A stretch of 64,000 nt of DNA from Ampullaceana balthica (lineage: Eukaryota > Mollusca > Gastropoda > Lymnaeidae), in assembly GCA_944989445.1 (NCBI GenBank), contig CALYLW010001194.1, forward strand, positions 146,515-210,514, in the 5' to 3' direction. Positions within the stretch are counted from its first letter, which is position 1, and every line of letters starts with the position of its first letter. Positions 54,829 to 64,000 of the stretch are shown piece by piece. The translations under genes and the position numbers were made by a program. The notes beneath the pieces are model-generated. The model made no database searches. It saw only the letters and a list, made by a program, of their open reading frames with translations, and was not told the origin of the DNA.

Positions 54829-54915
54829 TTGTGTTGAGGTAGTTAAAGGTATCCTTGTGGATAAGGATCGATCCGTGTGATCACATATAATACAACTCTA
54901 GACCACTAAGCCATT
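54829..54915 (-). other. Possible tRNA-like Pol III element
   Basis: On the minus strand TGGCTTAGTGGTCTAGAG fits an A box (TGGCNNAGTGG) and, 39 bp later, GGATCGATCC resembles a B box. The acceptor and T stems do not pair properly. A tRNA-derived repeat is possible; a functional tRNA is not. Confidence 0.35.
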
Positions 54916-55118
54916 TAATATATACATTAAACATCTTTATCACCACAGATAGTAAGATTTTTCTTTTTAAAAGTGAGACTGTAAAATCATATTGACATTT
55001 GTATGATAAGAAGCCACGCAAAAGGCCAAAAACATAATAGAAAATATTATAATGGTTAATGAAATATATTTAAATATACATAATTATTCACTTTTTTATC
55101 AAGGATAAAAGTCAAATA

Positions 55119-55657
55119 CAGTTGGACCTCGCTAAGTCGAACTTCCCTAAGTCGAAAAACTCCCTATATCGAATTAATTGTTAGGTCCCGGCCAAATTCC
55201 ATAAGACTAATGTATTTTAGATACTCCTTAACTCTTGGCTTTCAACCTCTCTTAGTCGAATTTTCCAAGGCTTTTGGGTTATTATTCTGGAGTGACATTT
55301 TAGAACATGTGTTCAGTAGAGCCACGTAAATGGACGTAAAATCTTATCTTAGTGCATTCCACGAGGGATTAAGCGACCCTTGCAAGTACAAAAAATGACA
55401 AAGACAAGAAAAAGGAGTGGTAACTAATTCGCGCCCCTTTGCTGCATGCTGTGACTCTTTTTATAAAAGAAAAATCTTACTCCCCCCCATCCCACTGTCA
55501 AGCCTACTAGCCGGTATGGCTGTTCCCCCCACCCCTCAATATCTACATTGTCCTTGATTAATATGCGCCTATTATGACATTTTCCGTAACTCAAAAACTC
55601 CGTTTGTCGAATTTTTTTTTCGGGTCCTTTTGAGTTCGACTTAGAGAGGTTCGATTG
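55119..55657. mobile_element. pogo/Tigger-like MITE with TA target duplication
   Basis: Left end CAGTTGGACCTCGCTAAGTC + GAAC; the complement of the right end is CAATCGAACCTCTCTAAGTC + GAAC. TA on both sides (55117-55118 and 55658-55659). Subterminal repeats of CTAAGTCGAA/CTATATCGAA occur on the left. 539 bp, no transposase. Confidence 0.88.
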
Positions 55658-55679
55658 TATTTATTTAAATACACATTTA

Positions 55680-55762
55680 AAAATTAGAGATTTAGTGGCG
55701 CCCTTTTGAGCTGGCGCCCTTGGTAACTGCCCCGATGCCTACCCGTTGTTACGCCACTGATT
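55680..55762 (-). mobile_element. hAT transposon end fragment
   Basis: Minus strand CAGTGGCGTAACAACGGGTA, then CCAAGGGCGCC and AGGGCGCCACTAAA: a typical hAT end (CAGTGGCG) with an inner inverted GTGGCGCC. Only this one end is present. Confidence 0.6.
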
Positions 55763-57186
55763 ATAGTATCTTCTTTCACAATCTTCAATATAGATTCCTA
55801 CTCTCGATGAACTTCGTTTGCATAAGTCAAAAGGTTTGAGTGGCGCGACATGGTTTTAACACATCAGCGAGAACAAAACATGTATCCAATCTGGTGTGAG
55901 CTTCCCACAATCTTAAATATGTTGATTGTCAATTCAACTTATTGCTAGTGTACATCGCCCCGTCCACTGTTCTATTAGTTCTAGTAAGGCTCTGCATGAG
56001 TCTTTTCTTCTTTTTTCTGCTTGATTTATCCCCGGACTTAGCACTGCAACTATTTTCTATTTTTTTATTTAATCAAACTGCCATTAGTTATGATTTTTAA
56101 TTTTTTTTTGTCGCGTACGAAAACTTTTTAGCGACACGTGCATTGTTTAGTAGCGTTACGTCCACAAGTGCCATTAACCTCTCAAGCTTACGTATAACCT
56201 TTTATATAACATATTAAGTATCCACTTTGCAGACAACAAAGGCAAGTTTATTATACAATGTATATCTACTGTAAATAAGTAATTTTTAAGAATTATGACA
56301 TAAACCAGTTGAATGAGTTTGTTGAAATTGGACTTAGGATTTATCTGTGGTACGATTCTCCAAAATATTAACAGAAATTGTATCCCTATTTATAGGGATC
56401 GAGTACAAGTTACATAGCACTTGAATAAAATAGACTGGTTTCCTATTGGAGATCATACGGTTAGACAAATCCGTCGTTACTTATACAGTCATGTAAGCAT
56501 ATCTTTTAAGTACATATAAACATTGTATAGTTCTTTTAAATTCTATATAAATTACAATTTTAAAATTAATGTCTCCTTTAAATGTTATGTTTTTATATTT
56601 TTTTATTTACTTTAGATCCATAAAAAACAATAAGTAACACAAGTTTTTAATATTAAAAGTCATAACATTGTAAATTATAAATAAATAATACATTTTAAAG
56701 AAAAATATTTCTGATCAATTAATCTTCCAAAATAAGTTTGGTAAAAAAAAACAACTTTGAATTTCATCGGATATACAACATTAGTGGTGCTTTGTGGTGT
56801 ATCCCTAGCGGGAAAAACAATTCACATCGCCATTTTTAACAACATAGAATAATGCGACATTTATCTTAAGTTTCTAAATATTGTATCTAAAAATAAACAA
56901 CAACATCAGAAAACAAACCACACTTACATAATTTAAACTACAGAAACTAACAAAGCAGATGTTAAAGATTAATAACTGTTAATAAATGATGTATATAACA
57001 ATATATTAACGTTATAGAAAAATTAATCAAAATGGAGTCTTTTTCTTTCCTTTTGTTTTTAAATATGATTATTTATGTGTAAATGACGTCATTACTTTTG
57101 TGGATTTTAGCTATTGTTTTAATAACTAATATTATTAGCAGTTATTATATAATTTAAAAAAATATATAATTATTAAAGCCTAAGAC
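55763..57186 (-). repeat. R1 repeat, reverse, B subtype; ends at the gap
   Basis: Matches 29725-31100 up to ATTATTAAAGCCTAAG, where the N run starts. Hairpin module at about 56378-56425 (TCCCTATTTATAGGGATCGA). Confidence 0.75.
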
Positions 57187-57230
57187 NNNNNNNNNNNNNN
57201 NNNNNNNNNNNNNNNNNNNNNNNNNNNNNN
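57187..57230. other. Assembly gap (44 N)
   Basis: A run of N. The left flank is the end of the R1-B copy; the right flank (ATGTTCCCTTTAAGCTGTGT) recalls sequence near 38212. True size unknown. Confidence 1.
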
Positions 57231-57475
57231 TAGACAGCATCTGGTATTTCTTCGCACCACACCAATGTTCCCTTTAAGCTGTGTGATTGCGCGGCCGTGC
57301 ATATATCTGACAAAGCCGCGTAGCAGTTTTGGATTACCGCGCAGCTAATTTGGTAAAATATTTGCACAAAAATGGATGCTGTGCAACTTTACTCACGAGT
57401 TGTTTTACTTTGCACACAGATCAGCGAACCTTAGAGGCAGAATTTGGCTTCAAATATTTTTGTGTGTGGCTTTTT

Positions 57476-57975
57476 GGCCTTTTAAAAATCCTTTATATTA
57501 ACTCTTGGTTTCTGTTTGGTTGATTGTTTGCTTGCTTGTCGCCAAAACTTTGGATTGATTTTTAACCCACTTCCTCATAAGCTAGCGATCTGAAATTTTG
57601 CAGGCAGACTCATGCTGATGACAGAAAACGATGTATCAAATTTCAGATCGATCGCATGTACTGTAATTAAATTATTGAATTTTTAGATTATTTTATTTAT
57701 CTCTATGTATCATGTTAAATTTATAAGATAGAGTGTAGCGGTGCGTATAATATTGAACGACCTTTACTGTCGCGCAATAAGGTGCGTATTTTATTGACAA
57801 CACTTTTTATAAATATATTCCTGATTGGTGCGCATTATATTAAACACGTTTTACAGACATAACTACAATTTTGTATGTTTTGCGATGGTATTATAATGAA
57901 CATTCTTTTAGATTACTTTCTCGTATATAAAGGATTTACAGACAAAAACTTGTTATTTTACGGTCTTTTTTTATT
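57476..57975 (-). mobile_element. AAATCCTTTATA MITE, copy 3
   Basis: AAAATCCTTTATATTAACTC (57487) to CGTATATAAAGGATTTACAG (57921). Inner GCGCAATAAGGTGCGTATTT and TGGTGCGCATTATATTAAAC match copy 1 in reverse. The complete-end structure again gives about 450-490 bp. Confidence 0.7.
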
Positions 57976-59379
57976 TTGTAGTCATACTATATTTATATTT
58001 TAAATAAAAGAAGAGTAATAGATTGTTTATGTTATCCAAATAATAACGTACATGCTACAAATTTCGTTTTTCTGGCATTAGATATATTGTCCTAATTCTT
58101 TTCATCTAGACTACGACTAAATAAATACAAAATTACAACACATATATTAGTAAATGGATAATATGTAAATAGTGTTCCTATATAAGTTTACACTTTCCCT
58201 TCTTGCTTCATTGACTCTTCGGATTTCACAGCAGCTAAGTTGTTATTTTTTATATTCTTATTTCTTTATATTCGTTTTATTTCGGTATTTTTTTTGTTCG
58301 TTGAGAAAGGCTATTTGTCGAAACGTTTGCTGTTTTGTTACGTCCTGTCAGGCTAACTCATACCCTGTTTACATGTTATCGATTTAATAATCTAAAAGCC
58401 TTATTGCAGTCTCACCCCCTTTATGAACACATATATTATCAAGGGAAATTATTCATATTTTAAAATATTCTTTAATTTATTTATTGTTGAATACATGCTA
58501 TCTTAATGTTTTTATTTTTTTTTACAATTAATGCATTTTAAATGTTTTTTTCACATAATTTGAGGAGCATTCTTTACATCAATGATTTTGTTATTATATA
58601 TTTATATAATTAATTTTGAAAAATATAAACTATGATTTTCCGACATTTACATATATTTACCATGTTTTTAGAACTTCGTTTTATCGTCAAAATTGCTAGA
58701 ATCTCATTCATTTCTTCAAAGTGGTAAACACTTTTGATTTCGTTCCTATCATAGGAGTTCGTATATCTATTGTAACGGTGGCCAAAATGCCCGCGAGAGC
58801 CGCATGCTGTTTTTATCAGTTTTCGAAAGTGCATTATATTAAATTTATGTAAAATATAAACATTCCGTTTGAAATATATTTAACTGTTTTCTGGGTTTTA
58901 ATTTGAACACCAACCAAAAAACTTAGTTTATATGAAATATTATTACTGAAAATTTGGAAAAGGCCTTGTCTTATCATGGCGGAAATCTATTAATAGAAAT
59001 ATCCGGGTTTTAAGGTGGAACAATTTAATTGAAGTCAATATGCAGGTATATTGAGAAAGAATGATCTTATCCGATATTGTTTTGTTTCTTCTTTATTTAA
59101 AATACAGCATATTGTCTGGAACAAGAAAATTTGTATCGTTATTTTACTGTGCTAACGATTTTGAATACGTATTGACTCTTCTGTATTTATGCTTCAAAGC
59201 ATTATTAATGCAAAATTATGTCTGAAAATAATAATATTACACAATGAGTTATGACGTTTTCTGGTCTTAAAATACCAAGCTTATAAATAAATATGTGATT
59301 AATAAATTATTTAAGAAACTTTGTTTGTTTGTTGTTGTTTAAGGAACAGGAAAAGTGTTTTAATAACTGTGTCTTTCTG
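57976..59379. other. No feature recognised
   Basis: Strongly AT-rich. The open frames at 58172-58387 and 58610-58834 have biased composition and no motifs. Confidence 0.4.
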
Positions 59380-59620
59380 AGGTTTGTATTAGATAATCTT
59401 TGGTCTATTCCTAGTATACTTGAGAGAATATTCTCTTAACACAGACAGCAGAAATTGGTAGAGCTGTAAAGTGTTTCATAAAGTCTAATAAATTGAACAT
59501 TTTGGCTCTTTCAAGCTGTTTTATCTTGTACCTGCATTTTTTTCAGACAGATGGCTTCGCATCTGCGCCACCTTTCGAATTCAGTGACATAGAGCTATAG
59601 GTATCAGAATTTAATACGAT
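59380..59620 (+). repeat. Dispersed repeat shared with 9380-9705
   Basis: TTTGGTCTATTCCTAGTATA, then GAGAATATTCTCTTAAC, then CAAGCTGTTTTATCTTGTAC match the first copy. Confidence 0.6.
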
Positions 59621-60359
59621 AAAGCAGCTAAAAAAAGGAGCCACTCACTGCTTATTTATATTTTTTTTCAGAAATCAAAATTATTTAACATGTTAATTGC
59701 TCATCTTTTTATATAATATTTTTATTTTATTTTCGTACTTTCACATTTTTATATTTAGTAGGGGACATCCGGATATCTGGATTGCCGGGTATCCAGACCG
59801 GATATCGGGATTTACACTACTATCCGGATTCGGCAAATACTTATGGCAGATCGTGATAGTATCGGGGTAATCCCTTATTTTAGCGCATTTGAAATTTTTA
59901 GAGCAAAAATTAAAAATAACTTACTTTTACAAATTTAAACTCTTAAATGAGAAATAAAACAATTATTTAATGCTTTAAAAACATTTTTTCGTGTGTTTTG
60001 TTGAGTTTAAATGGGTTTTAAACTTTAAAAAGTGTATTTAAATTGGACTTTGAACAAAAATCATAGTTTATTTATTTTTTAACCACATTTGGCCAGATAA
60101 TTGTATTTATTTTACCACCTCAGACCAATTTTATTTTTCATGTTACCGTAAGCTAAATGCAAATGAGACTCATAGGCATCAGTTCGCAGTAAAGACATTT
60201 GCAATAATTTATTAATTACTGATGTAATATGTTCTTAAAATGTCTTAAAATGAAAAATTTTTCATTATCTTTCGTATTGCATTTCTGCTATATCTATTGT
60301 TCTGACAAACTTAAATTAATTTTAATGGTTGTTATAAAAATGACACTTGTACTTGGGGG
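59621..60359. other. No gene; CCGGAT cluster
   Basis: 59765-59830 has four copies of CCGGATAT/CCGGATTC or their complements within about 65 bp. Otherwise AT-rich and featureless. Confidence 0.4.
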
Positions 60360-60784
60360 GGGGCGTGTCCATAAATGACGTCACGCGCCTAGGGGGGGGG
60401 GCAGAAGAGGTCCCGCATTTGTGACGATGTGTGACGACGGGGAGGGTGGACTTTAAGAAATGTTACGTCACATCAAAACGCGCTACTTTAAATAAAAGTT
60501 CCACTTAGATACTTAATTGTTTTCATTTTATTTAATGACATTTTCAATGGCTTAACACGTGTTATGATATTAGAGTGCAGACTGACACGTAAATGGCAAA
60601 AAAAAAGTAATTTGCAACATGCTAATTTTCAATGATAAATTATGGCTTTTAGGAGGGGGGTCAAGGCTTTGTGACGTCACATTGGAGGGGGGGTCTAAGT
60701 TTTTTTGACGAATTCTGATGGGCGGAGGGGGGAGGGGAGGTAACATCGGCCGAAATCGCATGACTTTATTTATGGACAGCCCCT
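60360..60784. mobile_element. M2 MITE (GTCCATAAATGACGTCA ends), complete copy
   Basis: Left end GGGGCGTGTCCATAAATGAC + GTCACGCG; the complement of the right end is GGGGCTGTCCATAAATAAAG + TCATGCG. About 425 bp, with G-runs next to both ends and no open frame of interest. The same ends are widespread in invertebrate genomes; the superfamily is uncertain to me. Confidence 0.8.
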
Positions 60785-60974
60785 CGCCGCGATTTAATTT
60801 TCTTCCTAATTTTTACCCATCAGTGTGTTTCGATACGAATAATAGTTTCTTTGAAGAATGTGGTGGGGTGGGGAGAGAGAGGGAGGAGGAAACTTTCGTC
60901 ACTGACATTCGCCGGCAAAATATGTGTCATGATCACGGACCAGTGAATCAGAGCTCGGGCACGTGATCATGATT

Positions 60975-61273
60975 TAACCCTGACCTTTGTTTCACCTCGG
61001 CTAGAGGTACTCAAGAATCAGGGAGTTACAACGGTGCTCATAGCTAAAGCTCATGTGACTGAAGTGCCCTCCCCCATGATGTAACACTGACCTTTGTTTC
61101 ATCTCTGCTAGGGATACTCAAGAATAAGGGAGTTACAACGGTGCTCACAGCTAAAGCTCATGTGATTGATGTGCCCTCCCCCATGATGTACCACTGACCT
61201 TTGTTTCATCTCTGCTAGGGGTACTCAAGAATAAGGGAGTTACAACGGTGCTCACAGCTAAAGCTCATGTGAT
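60975..61273. repeat. 107-bp tandem triplication
   Basis: Units begin TGACCTTTGTTTCAYCTCKG at 60981, 61088 and 61195. Units 2 and 3 differ at only a few bases; unit 1 is more diverged. Each contains CCCTCCCCCATGATGTA. Confidence 0.92.
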
Positions 61274-61426
61274 AAATACTTTATTCCCGTTATGATTTAC
61301 ACGATCTTGAAAAGCTTTGACTAATATATCTATCAAGATCCATATTGAAATGAACAGGTATTTTAAAGTTAATTTCTTGCACTGATTTGGCCCGGGGGCC
61401 CTTGATATTGTTTTTTTCTATTCTTA
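61274..61426. other. No feature recognised
   Basis: Short AT-rich stretch; GGCCCGGGGGCC (61389) is a perfect 12-bp palindrome. Confidence 0.4.
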
Positions 61427-61580
61427 TCTATATATATATATATATATATCAATGTATGTATATATGTATGCATGTCTGTTATAGCTGACTAAACCATTCA
61501 TCCGATCACCATGAAACGTTTGGAGACTTTTGAGTACGCTCCCGGGTTGGAATGTTATTATTGTCTGCTAGGCGGCGGCA
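61427..61580 (+). mobile_element. Helitron 5'-end-like fragment (second copy)
   Basis: TCTATATATATATATATATA after an A, then TAGCTGACTAAACCATTCAT and CCGATCACCATGAAACGTTT, matching 35126-35290. No 3' end found. Confidence 0.45.
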
Positions 61581-61716
61581 TTAACTATTGAATTTTTTAA
61601 ACTTTAAAATACTGACAGCATTGTACGTCTTATTAAAATCAGTATTTCTGCGAGGGAGGTCTAAACGTGTTAAGGAACACAAGAAGTGAAAGGAAGGGCT
61701 CGCGTTTGTAAAGGTT

Positions 61717-62097
61717 TCAGAGCATGCGCGTTGCATGTCGACACCTTAAAAAAAAATTTTTTAAAAAAAACAAACAAAACATTAATTTATTTTTGTATTC
61801 ACACTGGAAATCTTTGAACGACTTAAGTATATATGTTTTTTTGAAAAGATGTGTCTTAAGTGAAGTCTTGAAGGACTTGGTTGTTTGAATACTACGTATG
61901 TGTAATGGTAGAGAATTCCATTGTTTAGCTGTACAAAAAGAGAACGAACTTTCACAAATGTTTTGGTGCATGTCTTAGGAACAGAGAGAGCGCGTGTGTT
62001 GCAGAAGATTGTAGCTGGCGAGTGGGTGAGTAGACCGACAAAAGTTCAGTAAGATACGATGGGCATGAGTCCGAAAAGAAGTTGTGACAGAGAATCA
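61717..62097 (-). pseudogene. LINE C-terminal tail
   Basis: The minus strand, in two frames, reads SCPSYLTELLSVYSPTRQLQ (about 62070-62010) and then AKQWNSLPLHIRSIQTTKSF + KTSLKTHLF (about 61930-61840). This is the conserved end of CR1/L2/jockey-type RT proteins (L..LL..Y.PTR.LRS... W..LP..IR....F...LKT.LF). Everything upstream is missing, as usual for 5'-truncated LINEs. A run of A/T at 61748-61790 could be the decayed 3' tail. Confidence 0.8.
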
Positions 62098-62243
62098 CAT
62101 ACGTAAGTGGAACTTTTATTTAAAGTTACGAGTTTTTTTATGTGACGTCACATTTCTTAAACACCCCCTCCCACCCGTAACACATCGTCACTCAAAAGTA
62201 ATCCCATCCCGCCCCTTGGTGCGTGACGTCATTTATGGACGGC
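62098..62243 (-). mobile_element. M2 MITE fragment at the head of the 70-bp satellite
   Basis: GTAAGTGGAACTTTTATTTA, then GTGACGTCACATTTCTTAAA, a C-rich stretch, and the end TGACGTCATTTATGGACGGC + C (62224-62244). One half of the MITE at 60360, inverted. Its end is the first unit boundary of the following array. Confidence 0.75.
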
Positions 62244-63340
62244 CACAATGATGTGCATTGATGGTGGCTATAGGTTTCATTGTATATCGGTCATGACGTC
62301 ATTTATGGACGGCGACAATGAGGTGCATTGATGGTGGCTATATGTTTCATTGTATATCGGTCATGACGTCATTTATGGACCGCCATAATGAGATGCATTG
62401 ATGGTGGCTATATAATTCATTGTATATCGGTCATGACGTCATTTATGGACGGCCACAATGAGATGCATTGATGGTGGCTATATGTTTCATTGTATATCGG
62501 TCATGACGTCATTTATGGACGGCCACAATGAGATGCATTGATGGTGGCTATAGGTTTCATTGTATATCGGTCATGACGTCATTTATGGACGGCCACAATG
62601 AGGTGCATTGATGGTGGCTATATGTTTCATTGTATATCGGTCATGACGTCATTTATGGACGGCCACAATGAGGTGCATTGATGGTGGCTATATGTTTCAT
62701 TGTATATCGGTCATGACGTCATTTATGGACGGCCACAATGAGATGCATTGATGGTGGCTATATGTTTCATTGTATAACGGTCATGACGTCATTTATGGAC
62801 GGCAACAATGAGGTGCATTGATGGTGGCTATAGGTTACATTTTATATCGGTAATGACGTCATTAGTGGACGGCCACAATGAGGTGCATTGATGGTGGCTA
62901 TAGGTTTCATTGTATATCAGTCATGACTTCGTTTATGGACGGCCACAATGAGGTGCATTGATGGTGGCTATAGGTTTCATTGTATATCGGTCATGACGTC
63001 ATTTATGGACGGCCACAATGAGGTGCATTGATGGTGGCTATAGGTTTCATTGTATATCGGTCATGACGTCATTTATGGACGGCCACAATGAGGTGCATTG
63101 ATGGTGGCTATAGGTTTCATTGTATATCGGTCATGACGTCATTTTTGAACGGCCACAATGAGCTGCATTGAAGTGGCTAGAGGTTTCATTGCATATCGGT
63201 CATTACGTCATTTTTGAACGGCCACAATGAGCTGCATTGATGGTGGCTATAGGTTTCATTGTATATCGGTCATGACGTCATTTATGGACGGCCACAATAA
63301 GGTGCATTGATGGTGGCTATAGGTTTCATTGTATATCGTT
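62221..63340. repeat. 70-bp satellite (16 units) seeded by the M2 end
   Basis: Units of TCATGACGTCATTTATGGAC, GGCCACAATGAGGTGCATTG, ATGGTGGCTATAGGTTTCAT, TGTATATCGG at a 70-bp period (one unit 69 bp). About the first 21 bp of each unit is the M2 MITE terminus; the remaining 49 bp is not in the MITE. The units contain many in-frame stops. Confidence 0.95.
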
Positions 63341-63439
63341 GATGACGGCGAAACTTATGCAATGTTTCGAACGGGTTAGCCGGGTATCCGATCAAAATTT
63401 GTATGTGTACCCGGGCAGCATTTTTCAACAATTTTGACA

Positions 63440-63985
63440 GCCCAACGACTACTGATAAGAAATTACTCACACAATAAATCTTCAATTTCTTGAGTCATTT
63501 CATCAATTCTTCGCTGCATTGTATAATTGCACAACGATAGTTTCTTGATAACGGCAGATGCTGGCTTGTGTATCACAGAACTTATTACTTCACTTCTAGC
63601 CGGAAAACATTCCTGATCTTTAAATCATTAACGATTCATTGTGAGCAGCAGGCAAGTCATCGCTATCTCGTGTTGTTGCGGTTGACATTTTTTTTTCAAT
63701 GTCAGTTGATTTAATATTTTTTTCTCTTTGTAATCGAAAATATGATACATCCTTAATTTTTTTTATGTCCAGGAAATTTTAGTTATATTTTCTTGTAGCC
63801 TGGAAGGCTCTATAGGTTCGCCGAATACATAAATCAAATTTTCTAAATCTTGTTTCTTTCTTGTATGCTATCCTTAAAGTTATTCTCCCCTCAAATACAC
63901 CTGTGGTCACCACCGCCCACCTGGATCACACCAGCACCCACCAGGGGGCGGTTGGGCCTACATTGGGAATCACCGTAACGCCATA
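63440..63985 (-). pseudogene. Decayed hAT transposon, 5' half (third copy)
   Basis: The minus strand starts GTGATTCCCAATGTAGG (about 63975), has the G-rich leader, then ATTTGATTTATGTATTCGGC (about 63838). Shifted frames then give MSTATTRDSDDLPAAHNESL (about 63690-63635) and EVISSVIHKPASAVIKKLSL + CNYTMQRRIDEMTQEIEDLL (about 63600-63480). The best preserved transposase piece of the three copies. The 3' half is absent. Confidence 0.8.
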
Positions 63986-64000
63986 AGGACAAACAGTATA

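Noticed and set aside
53627..54900. Solo LTR of a retrovirus-like element
   Set aside because: TG start and TATA box are suggestive, but no CA end with matching target duplication, no second LTR and no primer-binding site are visible. Kept only as an alternative for the promoter call.
54829..54915. Functional tRNA gene on the minus strand
   Set aside because: A- and B-box-like motifs are present, but acceptor and T stems do not pair. At most a decayed tRNA-like repeat.

Overview
The window looks like AT-rich nuclear DNA from an invertebrate animal. Degenerate transposons of several classes, very large minisatellites, no operon-like gene packing and a 44-base N gap (57187-57230) all fit a draft eukaryotic assembly. 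The LINE, with a C-terminal C2H2-like finger, the RTE-like RT fragment and the mix of Helitron, SCAND3/ZBED-type hAT, pogo-like and tRNA-like repeats suggest a lophotrochozoan, perhaps a snail. That placement is inference from general knowledge. I found no host protein-coding gene I would defend; every recognisable reading frame belongs to a mobile element.

Layout. 1-8200: copies of a long interspersed repeat family (called R1 here) in both orientations, a 35-bp satellite, a decayed hAT, a 450-bp MITE and two GC-richer blocks with a 194-bp direct duplication. 8870-9705: a fragment of a MITE family (called M2 here) with an internal ~38-bp array, then a dispersed repeat. 9706-12880: mostly featureless, with an inverted copy of the sequence at 84-270. 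12881-17770: a terminally complete Helitron (Helitron 1) with an OTU-like protease domain, HUH Rep, PIF1-like helicase and a tRNA-Val-like sequence, broken by frameshifts. 17919-19500: an RT scrap, then a pogo-like MITE inside a hAT-end fragment. 19570-26438: an R1 copy interrupted by a second, reverse-strand Helitron (Helitron 2) and a non-autonomous Helitron. 26591-29092: two adjacent satellites (68 x 25 bp, then 22 x 34 bp).

29640-46546: more R1 copies, MITEs, an RT fragment, microsatellites, a 23-unit 33-bp minisatellite that reads as an 11-residue protein repeat, and more GGCGCC-hairpin Helitron derivatives. 43900-45370 is a paralogue of the 19570-26620 locus without the Helitrons and with one 25-bp unit instead of 68. 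46547-50479: a near full-length LINE on the minus strand inserted in an R1 copy. 51275-53060: a decayed hAT containing a palindromic insert. 53560-54960: a promoter-like segment and possible Pol III boxes. 55119-57186: a pogo-like MITE, a hAT end and a B-type R1 copy running into the N gap. 57231-64000: a reverse MITE, a LINE C-terminal tail, two M2 copies, a 107-bp triplication, a 70-bp satellite whose unit contains the M2 end, and a third hAT relic.

The window is best read as nested insertions in which several tandem arrays grew from transposon ends or from single-copy pre-satellite sequence. Its main value is comparative: paralogous copies inside the window show before and after states for Helitron insertion and satellite expansion.
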